Position numbers and translations under genes: made by a program. DNA of 64,000 nucleotides from Tupaia tana. Taxonomy: Eukaryota > Chordata > Mammalia > Scandentia > Tupaiidae. The notes under the pieces are model-generated. The model ran no database searches, was not told where the DNA came from, and saw nothing but the letters and a program-made list of their open reading frames with translations. Shown here one piece after another: positions 13,110-23,815 of the stretch. How positions within the stretch are numbered: the first letter of the stretch is position 1; the number at the start of each line of letters is the position of its first letter. The stretch covers positions 22,430,779 to 22,494,778 of the forward strand of contig JAKSZU010000005.1 of NCBI GenBank assembly GCA_026018925.1, in the 5' to 3' direction.

Positions 13110-13660
13110 GGGTGGCATCAGTGATGACAACATTAGTAGTTGTTCTCAAAACAAGCTCTGGTGCAGAAGACACAGGACCAACTATAGAGCCGACTATAGA
13201 ATTTTACCCAATCCCAATTGCATGAATGATGGCGAGAACAAATGTGAATGTACTAAAGGCAAGAAAAGACACATCCAATTTACAATCCCTAGAGTTGACG
13301 AAAAAGCCACAGAAATGGAACAATGGCCAAAGCAAAGATGAGGAACCTGATTGTCTGAGGTCCAAGACGTCCTATTGAGAATACGAAAGAAGTGCTCTTT
13401 TATGAAACTTGTCAGTAAAAGGAACCTAAATAAGTCCAAGCACTTGCCAAATTCGGATTTAATGAGTGGAACGTCAACTAAACCCCTCTGTCTTCAGATG
13501 ATTGAACGTGTAAGAAGTTACGGATCAGCTTCCACTAGTCGTGTTTTCTTAGGGATGACGCCACCAAGTCTCCACCTACGACCTCCACTCCCACTGGGAA
13601 AGTCCTAAAGGAGGGAGCTGTGGAAACCAGTTTGGTAAATGCACAACAGCCGGTGGAAGG
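13110..13660 (+). pseudogene. possible degraded coding remnant, unidentified
   Basis: Piecing different plus frames together gives protein-like text, for example GPTIEPTIEFYPIPIA near 13171-13220 and KSPPTTSTPTGKVLKEGA near 13571-13624. The frame changes several times and stops occur. I see no poly-A tail or TSD and do not recognise the parent protein. It may be an old processed pseudogene or chance. Confidence 0.25.
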
Positions 13661-14314
13661 ATGACTAGTGGCTGCATTCACGGCCCGGTGCAAAGGCTGA
13701 ATTTAACGTGGAACAATCAAGAGATTGTTTCTTAATCTCTGATGACATCATACACTGTGCAGCTTTTATTCATTGTCTGCAGGGAGCAGAGAAGGAAGGG
13801 GACACTAATTATAGATAAGGGTGCAATCCGGTTTCATAGCAGAAAGCTGCCCTCTACTTGTTTGTGGTGGTGTAAACAATAACCTTCTTTATTGTCTCTG
13901 ATAAAGGGTGCATGAGACCTGTAATAGTGAACACCGAATCACCCTTATTTCCCTGCCTGCATCACTGAGCTACCTGTCTGCAACATTACCTGGGACGAGC
14001 TGACTCCTTTGGATACATACGCTCACCTTTTAGCCCAGACTAGTATTACATGCTATTGGTGAGACGCAGTGTCCCAAGAGGCCTCAACCTCCTACACAAT
14101 TTTTCAGTGTTGTGCTTCCTGATTACAACTGAGAACTCCTAGGTCCCCATGAGTTGAAAATTAGATCAGAAGTTGCCAAATTACAGCCCACGGGTCTAAT
14201 GCAGTCAGCATCTGCTTAAGAATAGAATTATATTTGCAGAGGGTCACACGTGCTCATTTACCTGCAATTTATAACTGTATTCAAGCAAAAACTGCAGAGA
14301 TTATTTTGTTTTCA
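13661..14314. other. unique intergenic sequence
   Basis: No gene or repeat recognised. Confidence 0.4.
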
Positions 14315-14507
14315 AGTTAATTAATTTATTTCCTCCACAAGACAGAAAGAGAGACAGCACCACCAACAGAGTCTCCATGCCAGATCCATCCCCAGCCTCA
14401 CCCAGTCATGGATCATGCCAGGTGTCCTCAGACTTGAACTGGTAACCTGCCCATGTGGGATTGCCTTGCAAAGCATCACACCTTACTGTTGTGCCACCAC
14501 TGGCCCC
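14315..14507 (-). repeat. tSINE-C
   Basis: Minus-strand head at 14501-14507 (tggcccc). The body has gacagaaagagagacagcac and cctcagacttgaactggtaa, the tSINE-C words in reverse. The A-tail corresponds to ttaattaatttattt. Confidence 0.8.
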
Positions 14508-14520
14508 TGTGTTTTTGCTT

Positions 14521-14739
14521 GCTTTTTTTTTTTTTTTTTTTTGGGGGGGGGGGCGTTAATTTCTTTCTTTCTTTCATGAGACAGAGTGAAAAAGACAGGT
14601 ATCCTGAAGGGGGTCTCACACCACAATGCATGCGGGCACACAGCATGTACAGGCCAACCTGGGGACGGGATCCTGATCTCCCACATGCCTCCAGCAGCAT
14701 GGAGTAGTGCACTACTGCTGTGGCACCACAGCTGGCCCA
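14521..14739 (-). repeat. tSINE-C with T20-G11 tail
   Basis: Head at 14731-14739 (gctggccca), body gggtctcacaccacaatgca and ctgatctcccacatgcctcc. The tail is a T run (14523-14542) directly followed by a G run (14543-14553). Confidence 0.82.
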
Positions 14740-15268
14740 AGGTAGAGCTAACTGGTTGCAACAGAGACCATCAGACCTACAAAGCCTACAATCTTCACTA
14801 CCTGTTTTTACAGAAAAAGTCTGCAGACCCCTGAGTTAGCTGCTGTCTTGCTTCTTAGCACTAAAGGAGGCACCTCGATAAAATATGGTCACATGATCTG
14901 CTAGCCAGATGTTTGCATTAGATGCAACACCCCAAGGATTCTGTTCTAAACACAGACCACCTCAGAATTTCAAAGGTGACCAGATGATTGGAATTCCAAC
15001 ATAACTAACTGAGAGAATTAAAAGCCCATTGGCAATAATCAAGGAAGAATTTTTGTTTTTATAGATGAGGGCTCTGACTTGAAGGGAAATCTATCTAGGA
15101 TTCTATTTTTTTTTTCTTTAAGAGTAATTTACCTCTACTTAAAGACAGATTGCTCTACATGTAACAGTTACATACAAAAAAGTTATAAATTGTCCTTGGT
15201 TTTACCATGATAAATGAAAAACATTAAAATTCTCCAATCAAAGTATGCAAGGATTTTTATGTTGCTGG
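14740..15268. other. unique intergenic sequence
   Basis: No recognised gene. A short poly-T run lies at about 15108-15116. Confidence 0.4.
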
Positions 15269-16045
15269 TTTTTTTTTTTTTTTTTTCCTTTTTCCTTTTG
15301 AGAAAAATAACTTACTGGAATTTAAAGATAAGAGCTGAATGAGCATGCCACTAATGGAGAAAGGGGGTATTTTCACAGAACCAGTCTTATTCCCCATTGT
15401 ATTTCCATTTGACATCAATCAAAACATACCATTGGCCATTTAGTTTAAAAAAATGCAATATGCTTGTGCACATACACCAGTTACTTTATGTACAATAAAG
15501 GAATGGAGAAGAGAACATGAAAGAATAGAGAAAACTATACTGTAGTAGTCAGGATGTACTGAAACCAAATTGTGGTTTTCTAATTGAGAATGTGTTTTTA
15601 GTCTGTAAGAAGAGAGTTCTGGAGTAAAGTAGCAGGTTCCCTTCTTAGTAGACACCTCCTGTCTGCTGTTGGAACACATCCATTGTATCTTCATCCTCCC
15701 TTTCCAGCTGTGCAGGTGTGTCTGTTCATTGACTGGCAGCCCATCAAACTGGAATCTGATCTGCCTCATGGACAAACCTTATCATTCACAAGAGGCTTTC
15801 CTTAGTTTACTAAGTGGTGCGTGCCTTTTAATCCTAAACTGCACCACAGGACCATCGTGCCCCACCACCTTCAAATTAACATGATCATTGTTGCCAGTCT
15901 TGACTCCTTCCTTGGGCTTTACATTGGCCATGGCAAGTGCCGGCGTCTCCTCAGCTGCCACTTCACAAAAGAGGTACCAGGTCCTCACCAAGCGAGCACA
16001 CAGGCAGCCCAGGGAGCGGCAGAAGAGCCTCATGGCCTTTCTGAT
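15269..16045 (-). pseudogene. SUMO2P: SUMO2 processed pseudogene
   Basis: Minus-strand intronless copy of the mRNA for SUMO2, the ubiquitin-like protein conjugated to target lysines in the nucleus. The ATG is at 15931-15929 and the stop at 15647-15645, 287 nt against 288 for the intact frame. Readable pieces are [33 protein letters not shown] and SMRQIRFQFDGLPVNE; the end of the frame, including the GG-VY terminus, is shifted. It is broken by adjacent TGA and TAA stops at 15784-15779 and by a 1-nt deletion at about 15724. The acceptor motif VKTE reads VKTG. A typical SUMO2 3' UTR follows to a poly-T run at 15269-15286, the minus-strand A-tail. The 5' end is approximate and no clear TSD was found. 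Confidence 0.95.
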
Positions 16046-16100
16046 CACATTATAACAGATCTTGGGTTTAAAATCCCCCCAAAGACCAATCAGATTTGAC

Positions 16101-16232
16101 AAGGGATCTTCAAAACTTTCATATTATGCTTATGATGAACAAGCTATGTGTGAATTTTGAACGTTTTTTGCACCAAAATAAACCCATATTTTAATTCCAT
16201 TGTTCCATGAACTGTTTGAAGTACCCCGGTAT
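16101..16232. mobile_element. mariner-like palindromic MITE, copy 2
   Basis: Left end aagggatcttcaaaactttc and right end tgaactgtttgaagtacccc are near-inverted. The centre has ttttgcaccaaaataaaccc and attttaattccattgttcca. It adjoins the 5' end of the SUMO2 pseudogene. Confidence 0.68.
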
Positions 16233-16628
16233 TTGTTGAAAACCTAGCCTATTTGTGATTGGTCTTTGGGGGTTAATATTTCTGAAAAATGACATAGAAA
16301 TAAACATCTATAATTTCAGTCGCAGTCTCTGAGGTTTCGTGTATTACAATAAACTAGTCCATAAACCCCAGATTAAGGCAATTTGGTCCAGTTTTTTTTC
16401 TTCCTGTAGGAAAATAAGTTTAAAATGTCAAATATTAAAATAGTCAAAGACCCTTTTTTTCAATGGGTTTATTAATAATTGGAAGCAGTTATTTGAGAAT
16501 TCATTTAACATTGACAATGTCTACTAAGTGCCAAATAAGTGATACAGACAGTAAATTACTGTAATTGAGAGGAAAAAGAGATTGGTGTTCCATAAGGTGA
16601 AAAACACCTTCACACCTTCACAGAATAT
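16233..16628. other. unique intergenic sequence
   Basis: AT-rich, no recognised feature. Confidence 0.4.
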
Positions 16629-17013
16629 TGTGGTTTGTTCTCATAGTCTTTCAGGATCCAAAATTCATGTATTAAGACTTGGTCATGACAAGATTAAGGG
16701 GATAAAAGCATAACTCAGTTATGGTGCTGAAAGGTGGGGTCTTTGGAAAGAAAATGGGATTAAGCTCATTAGGATAAGCCCCCCCCCCCCCCCCGACTGA
16801 CTCGTGGTTGGTTCATAGAGAGAGGGAATGAGACACTCGTGAACACAGACACATGCACTTCTGCCCTCCGCCATGTTGCAAGGCAGCCAGAAAACCCTCA
16901 CAAGATGGCTCCAGATGGTGGGCCTCCAAATCATGAGCTGAATAAATCTCTATTTTTATGAATTACCCAGACTCATGTGTTTTTCTGTTATTAGTAATAG
17001 AACAAGCTAGTCC
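16629..17013 (+). mobile_element. MaLR solo LTR (MST/THE-like)
   Basis: Contains aaaattcatgtattaagact, ggtgctgaaaggtggggtct, ctgccctccgccatg and tcatgagctgaataaatctc, then ttattagtaatagaacaagc at the 3' edge. It has the order of an MST-type LTR. A 16-C run lies at about 16780-16795. Confidence 0.75.
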
Positions 17014-17542
17014 CTGAAGAAATGGGATTTGTCTGTGATCTTAGAAGACAACGACGTTTTAGATAAGCAGAATGGAACAGGGAGAGGTAGGCTGTAAATG
17101 TCTTCAAGGCTCAGAGTTCTTTGTATTGGGTTTCTCATCTGCAGGCCCCAGGTGGGGAAGAGCTAAAACATCCCAGAAAGAGGGTCACCGAACACAATCC
17201 CCACACAGTCAGGTCCCGTTCTGTGCTGCAAATAACCTTTAAGAAACTAAACTTGTCAAGAAACTCAAATAAATCCACCATTATCTGAAAAAGCTGTTTA
17301 AATGCTCCTCCTTGCCCACTTACATATCTACATGAGGCCAGATTTTTTTTATATGCTTCAACCAAGACAATATATTGTAACAGATTCAGATGAAAGGCAA
17401 GAGTGAATGGGAGAATCCATACATTTTCCGTTTAGCCTGACACCAGAGAGATACGCGAAACTCCAAAGCAGTGCCATTGTTCTTATGTTTTGTGACTCTG
17501 GAAAAATTTTATAAGACATACATATAAAAATTTGTAATTTAT
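17014..17542. other. unique intergenic sequence
   Basis: No gene or repeat recognised. Confidence 0.4.
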
Positions 17543-17797
17543 GGGGGCTTGGCAGTGGCATAGTGGTAAAACATGGTGCTCTGTGAAGCTGAGCCCCATG
17601 GGAAGGTTCCCGGTTTGAGTCCAGAAACCTCCCTAAGAATACTGGGCACATGTTTGCCCATGATCTGGGGCTGGCTGAAGCTGGGAGTGGATTGTGGCAC
17701 CAAGACCCTAGTGGAGGTCCTGTCTCTTTATCTCTAAATCTCTCACTCTGTCTCTCTTGTTCATAGAAGACATAAATAAAATGAATTTTTTAAAAAA
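17543..17797 (+). repeat. tSINE-C, well-preserved copy
   Basis: A-box region agtggcatagtggtaaaaca and B-box region cggtttgagtccagaaacct, then tggggctggctgaagctggg, a CT-rich tract and the tail cttgttcatagaagacataa. Flanks atttgtaattta and aattgtaatttt look like a TSD. It is a useful reference for the family. Confidence 0.88.
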
Positions 17798-18987
17798 TTG
17801 TAATTTTGGTAATGGGACCATGACTGTGCTTTAAACACAAACATAAGTGTTTCAAAAACTTCTCAATTTTAATTTCTAACATTGTCATTATTAGTAGATA
17901 TAGCCCATTATGAACCAAAGTGTTTTAGAATCCTGAATTTTTAAGGACACAAAGGGGTCCTGAGACAAAAAGTTTGGGAAACATTATGTAAACTAAACAC
18001 AACAGAGTGACGTGCCTCTCATTAGTCATGTTTCTCTGGCCTGTTTTTTCCCTGTGTTTGTTTCTTATTTTCTCTAAGTTAGGCTGTGTTCCCAGGAACT
18101 CAAGAGACTAGCCTGTCCTCATGGCCTTCAGGATCCTAGCATTCCGTTCCAAGTCTCCATGGCCAAAGCTAAACCATGTAGTTTAAGAATACCACTTCGG
18201 AAATAAACAGTCCCCTATTAACGACAGCATAGAATGCTGATTTCTTACATTTGATGAATATAGCATTATTTACCCTATAACTGGCATTTATTGAGATAAA
18301 CATCGAAGAAATTAAAGACACAGAAAACATCTTTCCCCAAAATAACCTTATGTGTAATCCAGAACGTTTTTTATTGACAAGAAATTAGATGGATTAAAGA
18401 TGGCCAACATGCTTTAAAACTCTCCCCACCGAGCACTGGCATTTATTTTCCCACATCCTGGGTCTAGTCCAGCCCTGGGACTGTGTAAGCAACTGATCAG
18501 GGCAGAAGTGATGCTGTGCCAGTGCTAGGCTTAGCCTTTCAGAGACTGACAGTGTTTGCTTTGGTCCTCTGGGAACATGCACTCTTAGGACTCTGCCTCT
18601 CAGACCCAGCTGCCACGCTGGGTAAGTGCCAGACCATACAGAAGCCATGTGTAGGTGCTATGGTCACCCTCCCAGCGGAGGTCCCAGCCTTCAGCCAGCA
18701 TCAAGTGACAGCCCCGTGAGTGAGCCATGCTGGATGTTTCAGCCCAGTGGGCCTCAGATGACCGTGGCCCCGGCTGGCACCACAGGACCACGGTGCTGCC
18801 AGTGACCACAGTCAACACACAGGACTCTAAGACATAATGATAACACCATTGCTTTAAACTATTTAAGTGTTGTCTTATTTGGTATGCAGCAACAGAGTTT
18901 TTTAAAGACATTTGGGGAGAGATTGTTTGAACTGATGAAGAAGTGAAACAGCTCCCCAAATCTTTATCTTTTTTTTTTTTTTCTAAT
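17798..18987. other. unique intergenic sequence
   Basis: About 1.2 kb with no repeat or gene I recognise. Open frames are short and overlap on both strands. Confidence 0.4.
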
Positions 18988-19235
18988 GGGACCAACAGAT
19001 GGCATAATGGTTACATTGCTGGACTCCCACATAGTTGACCGTGGTTTGAATCCCAGACCCGGCAAATTAAAACTTATGCCGAGTGCATGTGCACGCATGC
19101 CCAAAATCTGGAGAGGAGAATGGAGAAGGGATTGTGGCATGGCCATCTCCCCTGGGGCGGGGGGGTATGGTTTCTTATTTTCTGTATTTCTGGTGAGTGC
19201 ACATGCCCTATAGCAAAAATCTCTCTTTAAAAATA
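18988..19235 (+). repeat. tSINE-A, diverged
   Basis: Head gggaccaacagatggcataa, B-box region gtggtttgaatcccagaccc, tail gccctatagcaaaaatctc. It is followed directly by a tSINE-C copy in the opposite direction. Confidence 0.88.
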
Positions 19236-19454
19236 ATTAATTAATTAGTTTAGTGAGAGAGAGGGAGAAAGACAATCACCCTCAATGGGGTCTCACATCA
19301 TAATCCTCCCTGCTGCTTTCCAAGCCGGCCAGGATCACCGGCACATATGGCCACCCCCAGTGTGTTCAGGTTGATCCAGGAACCAAACCCTGATCTCCCA
19401 TATGACCTCCAGTATTAGACAGCATGGTTCTACCACCGTGCCAAGTTTGGGCTG
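19236..19454 (-). repeat. tSINE-C
   Basis: Contains caatggggtctcacatcata, ggaaccaaaccctgatctcc and the head ccaagtttgggct. It lies tail-to-tail with the preceding tSINE-A. Confidence 0.8.
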
Positions 19455-19972
19455 AGCACAAAGCACTCTATCTATCATGACCTGTTAGGGATCCCTGGGC
19501 ATTAATCTAAGGAGTGCTATACTCTCTAAAGAAAGTATTTAGGATTCAATGAGTGGACCCAACCAATTTGATGAAGAATAATTTAGCCTCCTACTTTATA
19601 TCAGATCCAGAACAGAGGGGATTATTAACTTTCTTTTTTCACTCAACAGTAACAGTGTAAGGAGAGCAGATTAGCAGATTATGTAAAGAAGGTTTCCCCA
19701 GCTTTGAAATTCCGATTGTTCACTTTCTATTCTTGAGTCTCCTTCTTGACCAAGACCTTAATTCCAATAATTTACTAGTTTCATTCCAGACATCTAAGCA
19801 TTCTTTTAAACAGCTGCTGAATGCTGAAGGTCTCATGACCCTTTAGAGGAATTTTTCTGTGGGTGGGGGAAGCCATTGCCTATGGTTCTCAATCAAACTT
19901 CGAAAGTGCGTCCACCACAATGAATAGTGTTGAATCTTCAGAATCTCAACACAGGAAAATGGTCTTGTCTTG
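19455..19972. other. unique intergenic sequence
   Basis: No feature recognised. Confidence 0.4.
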
Positions 19973-20297
19973 CATAAATAAGGGTTTGTGTTTTTTTTTT
20001 TTTTTTTTTTTTTTTTTGGGGGGGGGGGAGAGATTTTCGCTATAGGGCACGTGCGCTCGCCAGACAGACAGAGAGAGACATAGAGACAGAAAGCGAGAAA
20101 TCACCCCCCCAGGGGGGATGGTCACGCTGCGATCCCTTCTCCTCCATGCTCCTCTCGGGATCTTGGGCACGCACGCACACGTGCCGGTGTGAGTTTTAAG
20201 CCACCGGGTCCGGGACGCAAACCGCGGTCAACTACATGGGAGTCCAGCGACATAGCCATTACGCTAACTGCTGGTTCCCGAATAAATAAGGCTTTGT
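19973..20297 (-). repeat. tSINE-A, 'ggttccc' subfamily, with TSD
   Basis: The body spans 19990-20279. TSD cataaataagggtttgt (19973-19989) pairs with aataaataaggctttgt (20281-20297). It belongs to the variant with head ggttccc, ttttcgctat and gagttttaag. The tail is T(about 28) followed by G(about 11). Confidence 0.93.
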
Positions 20298-20346
20298 ACA
20301 ACAAACTTCCTATTGCCATCTTACTTCCTGTTTAGTGAAAATACTA

Positions 20347-20618
20347 TTTTTTTTCCTGTATTTTTTTTTTTTTCTGCCAGAGGGAACATGCACTCACTAA
20401 AAAGAGAGAGAGAGGGAGAGAGAGAATGCCCCTATGGGGTATGGTCATGCCTCAATTCCTTATTCTCCATTTCTCCATCTCATTGGGATTTTGGGAATGC
20501 ACGTGCACGCACCTGGCATGTTTTTCAAGTCAACCGGGCTGGGACTCAAATTGTGGCAGGCCATGTGGGATGTCTCCCTTCACACAGTGCCTAACCACTG
20601 CACCACAGAGCTGCCTGG
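20347..20618 (-). repeat. tSINE-A/old
   Basis: Contains ctgccagagggaacatgcac, gggattttgggaatgcacgt and ccactgcaccacagagctgc at the head. It has a GA-rich internal tract and a T/A tail. Confidence 0.8.
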
Positions 20619-21155
20619 AAAAGTGATTCTTAATAAATGAGAAAAGCAAACTGGGAGGCTCTACTAGCCAGGGAGTCCACCAAGTCTCACGTTGCTCCTG
20701 GTGCTGACTTCCTCGGGCTCCCACAGGCTGAACTTTAGGACTCCCCTGCAGAGCTGGGGCGGGGGTGGCTTTCTCCGTGGACATGTAAGTAGGAGTGGAG
20801 TGAATCCTAAGCATAGCTTTGCTTCTCGTGGTGTGAAATGGGGGATGCCAAGCACCGGTGGCTCCTCAGCCCAGCACCAGCCCCACTGCAGGCTGGGCAA
20901 GGAGCTGCATCCTGTAGGAGCCCGGGAAACGGAAGCCTGATACAGCTGCTGTGTGGCCAGTTCGTTTCTCTTAGTGCTTCCTCCATCCCGGGGTTAATGG
21001 GGATCGCTGCTTTACCAGTGTGAGTTGAAACCGGAATAAAACTAGCACACTGGTTAATTGCAAGTGAAAAGTTCTCTGATGCTGTGAGGATCTGGTCATA
21101 CAATAAGAGAGAAAAACCTAATGCGTCATTCTGGCCCTATCAAAAAACAAATATT
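20619..21155. other. unique, relatively GC-rich sequence
   Basis: More GC-rich than its surroundings (agctggggcgggggtggct; gcccagcaccagccccactg). No gene or known repeat recognised. Open frames on both strands are short. Confidence 0.4.
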
Positions 21156-21331
21156 GGGGCCAGGCCGTGGCACAGTAATGAAACATGGCACTCGGCAAGG
21201 CTGACCAACATGGAAGGTTCCAGGTTTACATCCGGAGGCCTCCCTGAGTACACCAGCCACATGTACACCCATTATTCAGGTTTGGCTGAAGCTGGGTGGA
21301 TCAGAGTGCCGAGACCCTGTTGGGAATGCTG

Positions 21332-21369
<38 letters not shown>

Positions 21370-21380
21370 AAGAGACAAAC
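21156..21380 (+). repeat. tSINE-C with (CT)n
   Basis: Head ggggccaggccgtggcacag, then ggaggcctccctgagtacac and gagaccctgttggg. It ends in a pure CT run at about 21332-21368. Confidence 0.87.
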
Positions 21381-21383
21381 AGA

Positions 21384-21571
21384 GCCAGCCCCATAATGCA
21401 GCAAGCAGTTATGAACCATATAGAGGAAGCCAGATCCCATACAGCTGAGCTGGGTTTGAGTTCTGACTCTTGTCAGTTTGAAAAACAAGCAGGACACACA
21501 TGAGCCCAGGATCCTGGTGAGATGGAGATTTGGAGGGATAAGGATTACAGTGAGACAAGGAACTGTTGGGG

Positions 21572-21625
<54 letters not shown>

Positions 21626-21660
21626 TATGGGAGAAATAAATAAATAAACAAACTTTAAAA
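21384..21660 (+). repeat. tSINE-A/old with (CT)n
   Basis: Head agccagccccataatgcagc, body cttgaaaaac-like gtttgaaaaacaagcagga, then a CT run at 21577-21622 and the tail gagaaataaataaataaac. Confidence 0.75.
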
Positions 21661-21705
21661 ATAAATAACAAACTAAATCAAACAAAAATACAGAGGAGCT
21701 ACTTT

Positions 21706-21945
21706 TTAAAATTATTATTATTTCCTGTATGGCACATACACTCACTGGAGAAAGAGAGAGAGAAAGAAAATGAGAAAGCATTCGCCCAGGGCAGAGGACC
21801 CACTGCAACCCCTTCTCCACTCTCCTCTCAGGATTTTGGGTACACACATACAGCACATTTCTCAAGCCACTAGATCCAGGGCTCAAACCATGCAGTCAGC
21901 CACGTGGGATCCAGTCGCCTTCATCACTACGCTGCTGGTTGGCCC
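21706..21945 (-). repeat. tSINE-A/old
   Basis: Contains tcctctcaggattttgggta, ctcaagccactagatccagg and head tggttggccc. Confidence 0.83.
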
Positions 21946-22410
21946 TGGCATTCTATGTGTTTTAAATAGCAACCCTACCCTTGAGAATCTATGGCCATTG
22001 GCCAGCTCTACTATGGATTTGGGTCCTGAATTTACACTGTTTGTCTGAAAACTTCTAAGTTAAAGTGTTTATATTAAGTAGATGCAATTTTGTATTGCCC
22101 CAGATGCCTGGTAAAAACAAAAACAAATTGTTCCTGTAAAAATGCATCTTTATCTCAGCCCTCGAGGAGTTCTCACAAATAGATTTCAACAAATCTAAAC
22201 TTAAAAACAAACCAACAGGAAAACAAAAGAGCAAGAGAAGACATTAATAATGTACCAGATGCATCAGGGCTTGAGATATTGGAATGATCAGATAGAGATT
22301 ATCAAATGTTTATATATTTACATACATAGGGAAAATTGAAGCGATAGGCAAGAAAAGATTTTTAAAAGACCACGAATATTAAACACAAATATTTAAAACA
22401 GAGAAATAAT
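21946..22410. other. unique intergenic sequence
   Basis: A-rich, possibly old L1-derived, but nothing firm. Confidence 0.35.
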
Positions 22411-22608
22411 GGGGCTAGTTCTGCAGTGCAGGGATTAAGTGCTGTGCAGAGAAAGCTGGGTTCCACGTGACCGACCACAGTTTGTGTCTTGGCCCTGGCA
22501 GCTTAAAGAAACACACCAGTTGTCTATACGTGCATGTCCTAAATCTTGTCAGGATGGAGAAATTGAGGAAAAAGAATTTGAGTACAACCACATTCCAATG
22601 GAGGAGAT

Positions 22609-22645
<37 letters not shown>

Positions 22646-22695
22646 ATCTCTATCTCTGATGAGCGCACACACCCTCTAGTGATAAAATATAGTAA
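22411..22695 (+). repeat. tSINE-A/old with (CT)n
   Basis: Head ggggctagttctgcagtgca, cgaccacagtttgtgtcttg, gcatgtcctaaatcttgtca and a (CT)n/(CTAT)n tract at about 22612-22657. Confidence 0.75.
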
Positions 22696-22789
22696 AATAG
22701 AGAAATGTGATTATTGACATGAGAAACTCAAAACAACTGTTAGTGGCAGATTATACACAGTTGAATAAAGAATCAACTATTTAGAAAGA

Positions 22790-23815
22790 TCCAGTACAGA
22801 GAAAGGCTGTAATAGAGCAGTATGAAGAAAATCTTGAAGAGTAAGAAGAACCAACAATCAACTGGAATTCCACACAGAGATAATGAAGTGAGTAAAGAAG
22901 AGGCAATTAAAGTTATCCAAAACTGAGAGTAGGTATCAAATCTCAAAACTAGGAAGCATAAAGATACCATGGAGATCACTTCTAGACACAGGATCATTTC
23001 TAACAAACTGAAGAATGCCAAAGTAAAAAACAAAAACAAAAAAAAGAGCTAAAAGCAACAAAAGAAAAACAGATGTTACTTTATATCTAATTAGACACTT
23101 AGCTGACTTCACAACTGCAACGTTGGGAGTCAGAAGAAAATTATCTGTAAAGTACTAAGAGAAACATAACTATCAATCTAGCATTTTGTACTTGCAGAAC
23201 TACCTTGATAAACTGGAGGCAGTATATCCACAAGAGACCTTCCCGAAAAGACTTTTTGTTTTTTTAAGAGAGAGATTTTAGCTATAGGGCACTTGCACTC
23301 ACAGGACAGAGAGAGAGATACAGAGAGAAAGCGGGAAATCGCCCCCTTTGGGAGGATGGCCACACCACAATCCCTTCTTCTCCACTCTCCTCTTGGGATC
23401 TTGGGCATGCAAGCACATGCGCTCGGTGTGAGTTTAAAGCCACTGGGTCCAGGACTCAAACCACAGTTGACTACGTGGGAGTCCAGTGACATAGCCATTA
23501 TGCTGTCTGCTGGTCCCTCTCTAAAAAACTTTTGGAAGAATTGACTACAGAGCTAAGGAAATGAGCCCACATATGAAAAGGAATGATGAACAAAGAAAAT
23601 GATAACTGAGTACACTTAAACAAATATTAAAGTGTAAGATAATAAAAGTCTTACTTGTGAGATTAAAAAATGTACAAAGTGCATATTATCCTATAATTAG
23701 GTCTCTTAAATTAATAAATTAGGTCTCTTAAATTAAAAAACTGATATCAAATAGACCACATTTTCTGACCAAAATATAATTAATAAATCAAATTTTTATA
23801 TGACTAAAAACCAAA
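22790..23815 (+). mobile_element. old L1 fragment (5'/ORF1-side), split by SINE
   Basis: Phrases such as aaaaacagatgttactttat and gtaaagtactaagagaaac ... actatcaatctagcattttg match the region of old L1s where the intact form reads 'aaagtgctgaaagaaaaa ... caacctagaattctatac'. It is heavily decayed. A tSINE-A splits it at 23252-23516. Confidence 0.6.
23239..23530 (-). repeat. tSINE-A in an old L1
   Basis: The body spans about 23252-23516, head ctgctggtccc at 23507-23517. Imperfect flanks aaaagactttttg and aaaaaacttttgg may be the TSD. Confidence 0.87.
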
